Source of the DNA: Dyella_B jejuensis
Lineage (GTDB): Bacteria; Pseudomonadota; Gammaproteobacteria; Xanthomonadales; Rhodanobacteraceae
DNA: 64,000 nt
Reading direction: 5' to 3'
Assembly (NCBI RefSeq): GCF_044904675.1
Contig: NZ_JADIKJ010000005.1
Location: 143,284-207,283 of the forward strand
Positions 1 to 7,685 of this stretch are shown here, in pieces. The notes below the pieces were generated by a model. It worked only from the letters and a program-made list of their open reading frames with translations. It ran no database searches and was not told the origin of the DNA. The number at the start of each line of letters is the position of its first letter. Within the stretch, counting starts at the first letter, position 1. Both the position numbers and the translations under genes were made by a program.

Positions 1-774
1 GGCATGTGGAAATTCCGCGACGCCATCCACGCCGCGCTGCTGCGGCAGTTTCCGGGCGCGCGGCTGTACTGGTTCGCCGAAAGCCACGTGCAGAAACAGG
101 AGTCGTTCGACTGCCGCGCGATGGAAGCGCCGACACCGGTGGAAGTGCACGAGCACGGCCTGCGCTTCCATGCCGCGCCGGGCTATGGCCACAAAACCGG
201 TTTCTTCGCTGACCAGCGCGACAACCGCCGGCGCTTCGCCGAACTGGCGCGCGGCCACCGCGTGCTGGACCTGTGCTGCAACGCCGGCGGCTTCGCCGTG
301 CATGCGATGGCGGGCGGAGCCAGCGAAGCCGTCGGCGTGGACATGGACGCCGGCATCCTGGAGATTGCACGCGCCAATGCCAGCGCAAACAACCTGGCGG
401 CGCGGTTCGAGCAGGCCGATATCTTCGAATGGCTGCGCCAGGCCATCGCGCGCGGCGAGCGTTATGACGCCGTCATCCTCGATCCGGCCAAGCTCACGCG
501 CGATCGCAACAAAGTGATGGACGCGCTCAAGAAATATTTCGCCATGAACCGGCTGGCGCTGGATGTGATTCCGCCCGGCGGCCTGTTGTTGACGTGTTCG
601 TGCACCGGCCTGGTGAGCGAGGCCGAGTTCCTTGAAATGCTGCGGCGCGTGGCGCTGAATGCGGGACGCGCGATCCAGGTGCTGGAAGTGCGCGGCGCCG
701 GCGCCGACCATCCCGTGCGCACCGACGTGCCGGAAAGCCGCTATCTCAAGGCGGTATTCTGCCGCGTGGATTGA
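1..774 (+). CDS. Class I SAM-dependent rRNA methyltransferase, RlmI/RlmK-like (5' end missing)
   Basis: The reading frame is open to the first base, so the gene starts upstream and only the C-terminal 257 codons are present. Visible motifs are KTGFFADQRDNR, the strand-leading motif of RlmI/RlmK 23S rRNA cytosine methyltransferases, followed by the SAM-binding motif VLDLCCNAGGF, the acidic loop GVDMDAG, and the catalytic-region motif ILDPAKLTRD with a later TCSC. Family members methylate cytosine-C5 in 23S rRNA in the cytoplasm and carry an N-terminal PUA domain, which would lie outside the window. The exact rRNA position modified cannot be told from this fragment. An internal ATG at base 4 is probably not the true start because the upstream codon is also open and the PUA part is missing. 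Confidence 0.85.
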   Translation, partial: GMWKFRDAIHAALLRQFPGARLYWFAESHVQKQESFDCRAMEAPTPVEVHEHGLRFHAAPGYGHKTGFFADQRDNRRRFAELARGHRVLDLCCNAGGFAVHAMAGGASEAVGVDMDAGILEIARANASANNLAARFEQADIFEWLRQAIARGERYDAVILDPAKLTRDRNKVMDALKKYFAMNRLALDVIPPGGLLLTCSCTGLVSEAEFLEMLRRVALNAGRAIQVLEVRGAGADHPVRTDVPESRYLKAVFCRVD

Positions 775-783
775 GCATTCCCG

Positions 784-1428
784 TCAGGCGCGCCTGGGAC
801 CCACGCGCCAGAGCAACAGCAACAGATACGACACGATCCAGAATGCCAGCAGCAGGAAGCCGCCGTTGCGCACAGCCACGGCATAACCCAGCTTCGACAC
901 GTCGATAAAGCCATACGGATAGCTGCCGATCACCGCGCCGCGCACCAGCACATAAACGAAATACACGGCCAGGTAGATGCTCCACCACCACGGCGCCGTC
1001 CAGCGCAGTGCGATGCCGCGCAACGCCAGGTTGCTGTAGACCACGAACAGGATCGGCGTTACGTAATGCAGCAACACATCCGCCAGCCATTGCAGGCCCT
1101 GTGGCTGCCAGACGTGACGCAGCAGCATGTAATAGGCGATCCCCACGAAGGCGATGCTTGCCGCGACCCAGCCGATCGTCGCCGGTCGTCCGAAGAACCG
1201 GCCGGGCGCCGATGCCGGAGCCAGCAGCGGACATGTGGCCGCGAGGCAAACCAGCATATTGGTCAGCACGGTAAAGAAACCGAAGTACATCACCAGTCCC
1301 TGCCCCACCGTGCGTCCGCTGCCGATGGCAAAACGCAGCGACAGATAAAGCTGCAGCAACACGGCGATCCAGGCGACCAGTGCGATCAGCGCCAGCAACG
1401 GCGTGCTTCCGGCATGTTTCTTATTCAT
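784..1428 (-). CDS. Pr6Pr-family integral membrane protein
   Basis: A 214-residue hydrophobic protein with about six predicted membrane segments, separated by short loops (for example WWWSIYLAVYFVYVLVRG and a C-terminal LLLAFWIVSYLLLLLW). The overall layout and the motif GSYPYGFIDVSKLGY resemble the Pr6Pr / FAR-17a-AIG1-like bacterial membrane family, whose function is not established. The start at 1428 (MNKKH) is chosen because GGGAG lies about six bases upstream; an in-frame GTG twelve bases earlier lacks a better site. It faces the methyltransferase gene with nine bases between the stops and is divergent from rmuC. No catalytic residues can be pointed out. Confidence 0.7.
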   Translation of the reverse strand: MNKKHAGSTPLLALIALVAWIAVLLQLYLSLRFAIGSGRTVGQGLVMYFGFFTVLTNMLVCLAATCPLLAPASAPGRFFGRPATIGWVAASIAFVGIAYYMLLRHVWQPQGLQWLADVLLHYVTPILFVVYSNLALRGIALRWTAPWWWSIYLAVYFVYVLVRGAVIGSYPYGFIDVSKLGYAVAVRNGGFLLLAFWIVSYLLLLLWRVGPRRA

Positions 1429-1533
1429 GGCAGCTCCCACGCGGCGGCTCCAATGGCTTTTCGTTGATGGTTCAATCTCATGGACTGATACGCCAGCGCG
1501 TAAACTGTACCGGCATCATCGCGGAACGCACTC

Positions 1534-2970
1534 ATGCCCCTGATCGACATCCTGCTCGCCCTGCTCATTGTCCTGCTCATCATCCTGCTGATCCTGCAGG
1601 TATTCACGCTGTCGCGGGGCCGCGGCGATGCCGGCCTGCACGCACGGCTGGATGCCCTCAAGGACGATAACCGCCACCTGCGCGAAGCACTGGCGCAGGA
1701 ACAGCGCGCCGGACGCAGCGAACTGGCCCAGGCGCTGGTGCAGTTTCGCGGGCTGGTCCAGGAGCAACTCGACCTCACGGCCACACAGCAGCAGGAACGC
1801 CTGGGCCAGTTCGGCCAACGCCTGGAACTGCTCACCGAGCGCACCGACAACGGCATGCAGGCGCTGGCGCAGCGCCTTGCCGAAGACGCCCGCCGCGGCC
1901 GCGAGGAACTGGCCACCAGCCTCACCCGCCTGGGCGAGCAACAGCAGCAACGATTGACGGAACTCACCGCCAGCAACGAAAAACGCCTGGGCGAAGTACG
2001 CGCCACCCTGGAAAGCAAACTCGGCGCGATCCAGCAGGACAACGCCACCAAGCTGGAGCAGATGCGCGCCACGGTCGACGAGAAACTGCAATCCACGCTG
2101 GAAACCCGCCTGGGCCAATCGTTCAAGCTCGTCTCCGAACGCCTCGAAGCGGTACAGCGCGGCCTGGGCGAAATGCAATCACTGGCCAGCGGGGTCGGCG
2201 ACCTCAAGCGTGTGCTGAGCAACGTCAAGACGCGCGGCATCCTCGGCGAAATGCAACTGGCCGCGCTGCTCGACCAGATGCTCACGCCCGAACAATACGC
2301 CGCCAACATCGCTACCGTGCCGGGCTCCGACGAGCGCGTGGAATTCGCCATCCGGCTTCCCGGCGGCGATCGCGACAGCCAGGTATGGCTGCCGGTAGAC
2401 GCCAAATTCCCGCGCGAGGATTACGAACGCCTGCTCGATGCCCAGCAACAGGCGGACGCCGATGCGGTCGAACGCGCTGCCACCGCGCTGGAGCGACGCA
2501 TCCGCGAGGAAGCCAAGACCATTCGCGCCAAATACATCTCGCCGCCGGCCACCACCGATTTCGCCATCCTGTTCCTGCCCACCGAAGGCTTGTACGCCGA
2601 AATCATCCGGCGCCCCGGCCTGTTCGAAAGCCTGCAGCGCGAACAGCGCGTCACCGTAGCCGGGCCTACCACGCTTTCGGCCCTGCTCAACAGCCTGCAA
2701 ATGGGTTTCCGCACCCTGGCGATCCAGCAGCGCAGCAGCGAAGTATGGCAACTGTTGGGGGCAGTAAAGAACGAGTTCGGCAAGTTCGGCGACGTGATGA
2801 AAATGGTGCGCAAGAAGCTGGACGAGGCCGGCAAGCATATCGACGCGACCACGGTGCGCACGCGCGCCATCGAACGAAGGCTGCGCGATGTGGAATCGCT
2901 GCCCGGCGAACAGACGCAGGCGTTACTGGGGGATGCGCTCGCCGCGGATGACGAGGCGGGTGAAGCCTGA
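1534..2970 (+). CDS. rmuC: DNA recombination protein RmuC
   Basis: The product is 478 residues. An N-terminal membrane anchor rich in Leu/Ile (residues about 3-28) is followed by a long Gln/Arg/Glu-rich coiled coil (about 40-220) and the RmuC nuclease-like domain, seen in motifs such as KTRGILGEMQL, PVDAKFPREDYERL, TTDFAILFLPTEGLY and VAGPTTLSALLNSLQMGF. RmuC limits inversions at short inverted repeats and is thought to act as a membrane-anchored structure-specific nuclease; its precise reaction is not settled. Length and domain order are normal for the family. The gene stands alone, with a hairpin (3086-3114) separating it from the convergent downstream gene. Confidence 0.93.
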   Translation: MPLIDILLALLIVLLIILLILQVFTLSRGRGDAGLHARLDALKDDNRHLREALAQEQRAGRSELAQALVQFRGLVQEQLDLTATQQQERLGQFGQRLELLTERTDNGMQALAQRLAEDARRGREELATSLTRLGEQQQQRLTELTASNEKRLGEVRATLESKLGAIQQDNATKLEQMRATVDEKLQSTLETRLGQSFKLVSERLEAVQRGLGEMQSLASGVGDLKRVLSNVKTRGILGEMQLAALLDQMLTPEQYAANIATVPGSDERVEFAIRLPGGDRDSQVWLPVDAKFPREDYERLLDAQQQADADAVERAATALERRIREEAKTIRAKYISPPATTDFAILFLPTEGLYAEIIRRPGLFESLQREQRVTVAGPTTLSALLNSLQMGFRTLAIQQRSSEVWQLLGAVKNEFGKFGDVMKMVRKKLDEAGKHIDATTVRTRAIERRLRDVESLPGEQTQALLGDALAADDEAGEA

Positions 2971-3085
2971 TCCGGACGCCCTATCGACATAGGCGGGCCT
3001 CAAACCTGCCGTCGGATCAGCGCCATGCGCGGGGCGAAACGCGCGCGCGATAGCCAGGCAATAGACGAAGGCGCGCACACCGAGC

Positions 3086-3114
3086 AGGCCCGAACACGTC
3101 ATGCGTTCGGGCCT
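3086..3114. terminator. Hairpin between convergent genes
   Basis: AGGCCCGAAC (3086-3095) pairs with GTTCGGGCCT (3105-3114) across a nine-base loop. It sits between the convergent rmuC and shikimate-dehydrogenase-like genes, where a bidirectional terminator is expected. There is no T-run on either side, so it may act only as an mRNA-end stabiliser or be a REP-type element. Confidence 0.45.
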
Positions 3115-3147
3115 GGCACGCGATGCGTCATGAAGCGATCCGCAGCC

Positions 3148-3966
3148 TTAGCGCCCGAATGCGTGCGCGGCCGCGCGTGCGATCAGACCGTCGTCTGGAC
3201 GCACGCCGGTATACAGCACGAACTGCTCCACGGCCTGCAGCACGATCACTTCCGCGCCCGTGATCACGGGCTTGGCCAAGGTGCGCGCCAATTGGATCAA
3301 AGGCGTCTCGGGCGGCAGCGCCACCACGTCGAACACGACCTCGGCGCGCTGCACCTCGGCGCGGTCGAAAGCCAGCCGTTCCGCCTCGGCGCCTTCCATG
3401 CCCAGCGGCGTCACGTTGACCAACAGCTGGGCCTGCAAGCCGGACATGTCGGCTTGCCAGGAAAACCCACACGCCGCGGCAAGTCCACGACCCGCCGTTT
3501 CGTTACGCGCCACGATATGTCCGTGCCCGAAACCCGCATCGCGGAACGCACACGCCACCGCCTTGGCCATGCCGCCGCTGCCTCGCAACGCGACACGCAT
3601 CTGCGGCGATAGCCGATGCTGCTCGATCAACGTGCGGACCGCGATGTAATCGGTGTTGTATGCATGCAAACGGCCGCCGTCATTGACGATGGTATTGACC
3701 GATGCGATTGCCTGCGCCGACGCATCGATCACGTCGACCAGCGGCAGGCAGGCTTCCTTGAACGGCATCGAGACAGCGCAACCACGGATGCCCAACGCGC
3801 GGATGCCGCCGATCGCCGCCGGCAGATCTTGGGTGGTAAAGGCCTTGTAGACATAATCGAGGTCCAGCGCTTCGTAAAGAAAATTCTGGAAGCGCGTGCC
3901 GAAGTTGCCCGGACGGCCGGACAGGGACATGCACAACTGGGTATCGCGGTTGATGGCTCGGGACAT
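3148..3966 (-). CDS. Shikimate dehydrogenase-like protein (SdhL / HI0607 type)
   Basis: The protein has 272 residues from the chosen ATG at 3966. Family signatures are MSLSGRPGNFGTRFQNF near the N-terminus, MPFKE carrying the catalytic lysine, SVNTI, YNTDY, and a Rossmann motif GSGGMAKAV. The opening SLSGRPGNFGTRFQN in place of the classical AroE shikimate-binding SHS motif points to the shikimate-dehydrogenase-like (SdhL, HI0607-type) branch, which has weaker or different substrate use than AroE. It probably reduces a dehydroshikimate or quinate-like substrate with NAD(P)H in the cytoplasm. The gene is divergent from folE with a 127-bp shared promoter region. A longer frame to 4032 exists, but the added residues are low-complexity and unlike the family. 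Confidence 0.85.
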   Translation of the reverse strand: MSRAINRDTQLCMSLSGRPGNFGTRFQNFLYEALDLDYVYKAFTTQDLPAAIGGIRALGIRGCAVSMPFKEACLPLVDVIDASAQAIASVNTIVNDGGRLHAYNTDYIAVRTLIEQHRLSPQMRVALRGSGGMAKAVACAFRDAGFGHGHIVARNETAGRGLAAACGFSWQADMSGLQAQLLVNVTPLGMEGAEAERLAFDRAEVQRAEVVFDVVALPPETPLIQLARTLAKPVITGAEVIVLQAVEQFVLYTGVRPDDGLIARAAAHAFGR

Positions 3967-4050
3967 AGGCGTGGCTCGCGGCGCTGACGAAAGGCCGGCG
4001 TTGGCGCCAGCCCAGGCCCGCGACCCTACCATCTTGACGCGGGCGCTACA

Positions 4051-4067
4051 CTTGCAAGACTTGCAAG
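4051..4067. promoter_or_regulatory. Tandem CTTGCAAG palindromes upstream of folE
   Basis: Two copies of the perfect 8-bp palindrome CTTGCAAG are separated by one base and end 26 bp before the folE start, in the divergent promoter region shared with the shikimate-dehydrogenase-like gene. The arrangement suits an operator or upstream element, but no regulator can be named. Confidence 0.35.
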
Positions 4068-4093
4068 CCTTAAGTCAGCACCAAGGAAGCCGC

Positions 4094-4696
4094 ATGAGCG
4101 AACAGCACCAGCCCACCGACGTTACCAGCGAGCAAGCCGAAGAGGCGGTGCGTACCCTGCTGCGCTGGGCCGGCGAAGACCCGCGGCGCGAAGGGTTGCT
4201 CGATACCCCCAGGCGCGTGGTCAAGGCCTACCGCGACTGGTTCAGCGGCTACCAGATCGATCCGGGTGAATACTTGCGCCGCACCTTCGAGGAAGTGGCC
4301 GGCTACGACGAAATGGTCGTGCTGCGCGATATCGAATTCGAAAGCCATTGCGAACACCACATGGCGCCGATCATCGGCCGCGCCCACGTGGGTTACCTGC
4401 CGACCAGCCGCGTGGTCGGCATCAGCAAGCTGGCCCGCGTGGTGGATGCCTACGCGCGCCGCTTCCAGGTACAGGAAAAAATGACCGCGGAAATCGCCCG
4501 CTGCATCCAGGAAAACCTCCACCCTGCCGGCGTGGCAGTGGTGGTAGACGCCAGCCATGAATGCATGACCACCCGCGGCGTGCACAAGCGGGGCGTATCC
4601 ATGATCACCAGCCAGATGCTCGGCGCTTTCCGCGACGACGCGCGGACCCGCGCCGAGTTCCTGGACTTCATCGGCATCCACGGCGGCCGCCGCTGA
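4094..4696 (+). CDS. folE: GTP cyclohydrolase I
   Basis: The product (200 residues) converts GTP to 7,8-dihydroneopterin triphosphate, the first step of folate/pterin synthesis. The zinc site is visible as Cys86 and His89 in ESHCEHHM plus Cys157 in SHECMTTRGV. The motifs GYLPTSRVVGISKLARVVD and RFQVQEKMT are typical. The ATG at 4094 is preceded by AAGGAAG at good spacing, and the length matches the family, so an upstream extension to 3896 is rejected. The stop codon overlaps the next start (ATGA at 4693-4698). Related pterin genes folB, folK and a pteridine reductase lie 31-33 kb away in the same window. Confidence 0.97.
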   Translation: MSEQHQPTDVTSEQAEEAVRTLLRWAGEDPRREGLLDTPRRVVKAYRDWFSGYQIDPGEYLRRTFEEVAGYDEMVVLRDIEFESHCEHHMAPIIGRAHVGYLPTSRVVGISKLARVVDAYARRFQVQEKMTAEIARCIQENLHPAGVAVVVDASHECMTTRGVHKRGVSMITSQMLGAFRDDARTRAEFLDFIGIHGGRR

Positions 4697-5022
4697 TGCG
4701 CCTGCCCACGGTCGCGCTGCTGCTTTCGCTGCCCGGTGCCGCGCTTGCGCAAACCTCGACCACGGGCCTGTTCCAGAACATGGACCGCAACGGCGACGGC
4801 CGCATCAGCGAAGCCGAATACGTGGCCTACATGAGCCAGGGGTTCTATCGCCTGGACCGCAACCATGACGGCACGCTGGAAACGGACGAACTACCCGGCG
4901 GACGCGGCAGGCCGATAACCCTGCAAACCTGGCAGGACAATCTGCGCCGCGAGTTCCATAAGCTCGACCGCAACCACGATGGCTACCTCAGCCCCCAGGA
5001 ATTGATGCAGCCACCGCGCTGA
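4696..5022 (+). CDS. Secreted EF-hand calcium-binding protein
   Basis: A 108-residue protein with an N-terminal signal peptide (MRLPTVALLLSLPGAALAQ) followed by three EF-hand loops: DRNGDGRISEAE, DRNHDGTLETDE and DRNHDGYLSPQE. Each has acidic or Asn ligands at loop positions 1, 3 and 5 and Glu at 12, so calcium binding in the periplasm is likely. The start codon overlaps the folE stop, implying translational coupling, which is an odd pairing for a cytoplasmic pterin enzyme and an exported calcium-binding protein. The specific role is unknown. Confidence 0.85.
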   Translation: MRLPTVALLLSLPGAALAQTSTTGLFQNMDRNGDGRISEAEYVAYMSQGFYRLDRNHDGTLETDELPGGRGRPITLQTWQDNLRREFHKLDRNHDGYLSPQELMQPPR

Positions 5023-5520
5023 TGCCGGCCGTCGCCTGCGCGGCACTGCGCGTGAGCTTGGCCGCCCCTGACTGGGACTTCTTCTCTGCGGAGAGAGAGA
5101 GTTGGGCGAAAGGCAAGCTCGCGACAGATCCACATCGCAAACCTGCTTCGATGCAAGCTCATCGCAAGACCGCCCCCTCACCTCGATCCTCTCCCCGCAG
5201 GGGAGAGGAAGAAATGCGCATCGCTCACCACCTAGCCGAACTTAGCCCTCTTCCCTCCGGGGAGAGGGTTGGGTGAGGGGCCAACCTCGCGACAGACCCA
5301 CGTCGCAGACCCGCTTCGATGCAAGCTCATCGCAAGACCACCCTCACCTCGATCCTCTCCCCGTAGAGGAAAAGAAGGAATGCGCAGCGTTCATGACTTG
5401 CCCCGCCTCGATCCAGACTGGAAAAGTAGTTGCCCCGCGACGTTATGCTCATGCCAACCCGGGCGGCATCCGCTATCGTTGACACTTTGGTCCCAGCCGC
5501 CATCTAGCCGCGCCTTCAGC
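5023..5520. repeat. Intergenic cluster of composite palindromic repeats
   Basis: This 498-bp gap has no supportable gene. It holds at least three copies of a composite repeat. Two are direct copies (5118-5229 and 5286-5392) sharing CTCGCGACAGA, GCTTCGATGCAAGCTCATCG and CTCACCTCGATCCTCTCCCC, with clear similarity over about 105 bp. An inverted palindromic core lies between them (5246-5280, CCTCC GGGGAGAGGG TTGGGTGAGGGG), and a degenerate one precedes them at about 5078-5115. The core pairs CTCTCCCC with GGGGAGAG. The same unit recurs near 16.8 and 32.1 kb. Confidence 0.8.
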
Positions 5521-6864
5521 ATGGATTCCGCCCAGCCCACCAAGCCCCGCAGCACGGCCGCATTTGCCTTCATCTTCGTCACGGTGATGCTGGACATGCT
5601 GGCCTTCGGCATCATCATTCCCGTGTTGCCGCACCTGATCGTGAGCCTGATCGGCGGCAGCATTGCGCGGGCCGCGGTATGGTCGAGCGCGTTCGGCACG
5701 GTCTACATGCTGATGCAGTTCGTGTTCTCGCCGGTGCAGGGCACGCTGTCGGACCGCTTCGGCCGGCGCACGGTAATCCTGATTTCGAGTTTCGGCCTGG
5801 GCATCGATTTCATCGTGATGGCGATGACCCCGGCGCTGTGGCTGCTATTCGCAGGCCGCATCGTATCGGGCATTTGCGCGGCCAGCTTCTCCACCGCCAA
5901 CGCTTACATCGCCGACATCGTGCCCAAGGAAAAGCGCGCCGCGGCCTTCGGCATGATGGGCGCCGCGTTCGCCATCGGCTTTATCGTGGGTCCGGCGCTG
6001 GGGGGCTTCCTGGGCCATCTCAGCATCCGCCTGCCGTTCTGGGTCGCGGCGGTGCTTTCGCTGCTGAATTTCTGCTACGGCTTCTTTGTATTGCCCGAAT
6101 CGCTGCCGCCGGAGCGCCGTACCCAGCGTTTCGACTGGCGCCATGCCAATCCGTTCGGCGCGCTGGTGCTGCTGCGCCGCTATCCGCAGGTATTCGCGCT
6201 GGCCGCCGTGTTCTTCCTGATCAACCTGGCGCAGTTCTCGCTGAACTCCACCTACGTCCTTTACACCGATTATCGCTTCGGCTGGGGCCCGCAGATCGTG
6301 GGCTACACGCTGGGCCTGGTTGGCCTTTGCAGCGGACTGGTGCAGGCCGTGCTGGTTCGCAGGCTGATGCCGAAGCTGGGCGAACGCAAGCTCATCATGA
6401 TCGGCCTGCCGATCTGCGTGGTCGGCTATCTGTTCTTCGGCCTGTCATCGGCAGGCTGGCTGTTCCTGCTGGGCATTCCGTTCCTCTGCCTCGGTGGCCT
6501 GGCCGGACCGCCCGCGCAGGCCCTGATGACGCAACAGGTTGATCCACACGAGCAAGGCCGCCTGCAGGGCGCGCTCACCAGCCTGGCCAGCCTGGCCGGC
6601 ATCTTTGGGCCGGCGCTGTTCGCCAATCTGTTCGCGCTTTTCATCAGCGATCACGCCCCGGCACACCTGCCCGGCATCGCCTTTGTATTGGCCGCACTGC
6701 TGCTGGCCGCCGCCACGGTGCTTGCCGGCTATGCCATCCGCCACGTGCGCGCGGCGCGCCCTGCGAAAAATCCAGCGCCCTCGCAACCCGGCGAGTTTTC
6801 GCCGATGGCCGATCTCGTTGACCACCAATCTCACCCCACCGATCAACCGGAGTCATCCCCATGA
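5521..6864 (+). CDS. MFS transporter, TetA/TCR-like drug:H+ antiporter family
   Basis: The product is 447 residues with twelve predicted membrane helices. The MFS motif A between helices 2 and 3 is GTLSDRFGRRT, and motif C-like GFIVGPALGGFLG follows in helix 5, which marks exporters. The sequence style (ANAYIADIVPKEKRAAAFGM) is that of TetA/TCR1-type 12-helix antiporters, although the real substrate cannot be deduced and tetracycline resistance should not be assumed. The ATG at 5521 gives the family's usual N-terminus; the frame upstream runs into repeat DNA. The stop overlaps the downstream DUF1993 start by four bases, so the two are probably one operon. Confidence 0.88.
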   Translation: MDSAQPTKPRSTAAFAFIFVTVMLDMLAFGIIIPVLPHLIVSLIGGSIARAAVWSSAFGTVYMLMQFVFSPVQGTLSDRFGRRTVILISSFGLGIDFIVMAMTPALWLLFAGRIVSGICAASFSTANAYIADIVPKEKRAAAFGMMGAAFAIGFIVGPALGGFLGHLSIRLPFWVAAVLSLLNFCYGFFVLPESLPPERRTQRFDWRHANPFGALVLLRRYPQVFALAAVFFLINLAQFSLNSTYVLYTDYRFGWGPQIVGYTLGLVGLCSGLVQAVLVRRLMPKLGERKLIMIGLPICVVGYLFFGLSSAGWLFLLGIPFLCLGGLAGPPAQALMTQQVDPHEQGRLQGALTSLASLAGIFGPALFANLFALFISDHAPAHLPGIAFVLAALLLAAATVLAGYAIRHVRAARPAKNPAPSQPGEFSPMADLVDHQSHPTDQPESSP

Positions 6865-7367
6865 GCCTCTCGATGTACCACGCCTCCGTACCCGTCTTCG
6901 TCCGCGCGCTGAGCAACCTGCAACACGTGCTGAAACTCGGCGAAAAGCATGCCAGCGAAAAGAGCGTTGAAGCGTCCGTGATGCTGCAGACGCGCTTGAT
7001 CCCGGACATGCTGCCGCTGGTCAAGCAAGTGCAGATCGCCACCGACATGGCCAAGAACGGGACCGCCCGCCTGGCCGGCGTGGAACCTTTGAAGTTCGAG
7101 GACAATGAAACCTCGTTCGAGGAACTGCACGCCCGCCTCGACCGCGCCATCGACTACATCAAGAGCTTCAAGGCCGAGCAGCTCGACGGCAGCGAGACGC
7201 GCGCGATCGAACTGAAAACGCGCAACGGCGACCTGCATTTCGAAGGTCAGGCTTACCTGTTGCACTTTGTCATCCCGAACCTGTTCTTCCACTGCGCCAC
7301 GGCCTACAACATCCTGCGGGTGGCTGGCGCGAACATCGGCAAGTCGGATTTTATCGGTAAGCCCTGA
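6861..7367 (+). CDS. DUF1993 domain-containing protein (DinB-like fold)
   Basis: A 168-residue soluble protein that matches the DUF1993 family over its full length, with the typical opening MYHASVPVF, central FEDNETSFEELHARLDRAIDYI and C-terminal YLLHFVIPNLFFHCATAYNILR. The family is related to DinB-like four-helix bundles; no enzymatic activity is known. It is translationally coupled to the preceding MFS gene (ATGA overlap) and followed by a strong terminator, so it is the last gene of that operon. Confidence 0.88.
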   Translation: MSLSMYHASVPVFVRALSNLQHVLKLGEKHASEKSVEASVMLQTRLIPDMLPLVKQVQIATDMAKNGTARLAGVEPLKFEDNETSFEELHARLDRAIDYIKSFKAEQLDGSETRAIELKTRNGDLHFEGQAYLLHFVIPNLFFHCATAYNILRVAGANIGKSDFIGKP

Positions 7368-7390
7368 GCATATCCCTCGCGATGTGAGCG

Positions 7391-7421
7391 AAAGGCGCGG
7401 CGCAGTCCGCGCCTTTTTTTT
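7391..7421 (+). terminator. Rho-independent terminator
   Basis: GGCGCGG (7394-7400) pairs with CCGCGCC (7407-7413) around a six-base loop and is followed directly by a run of eight T. It ends the MFS-DUF1993 operon. Confidence 0.9.
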
Positions 7422-7685
7422 GCCCAAGCACGCATCCGAAGTGTTCCGTGCGCGCCCCTGGCGTTCCGCCCCAATCCCCCCGAAAGACTTTAAGGCCAAT
7501 CTGATTGCCTTACTCGCTTTACAGGTATTAATTGTGAGCCTCACGGTTGCTCACGCTTTATTTCGGAAGCTCTAGCGGGATCACCTTTCATTGCACTACG
7601 AGTTGCCCAAAAGCAGCTCGACGGATTCGTATTGCCCGATTTTGGCGATACCCCCAAGACACTCACGACACCAGGGAGATACTTC
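7422..7685 (+). other. Upstream region of a TonB-dependent receptor gene
   Basis: No gene is seen. The region is more A/T-rich than the surroundings and should hold the promoter of the receptor gene. A short inverted repeat GTGAGC...GCTCAC lies at 7534-7554. GGGAG eight bases before the ATG at 7686 is the ribosome-binding site. No -35/-10 pair stands out clearly enough to name. Confidence 0.4.

Noticed and set aside
5078..5392. Repeats considered as a CRISPR array
   Set aside because: The units are palindromic, about 105 bp, irregularly spaced and partly inverted, with no unique spacers of constant length and no cas genes.
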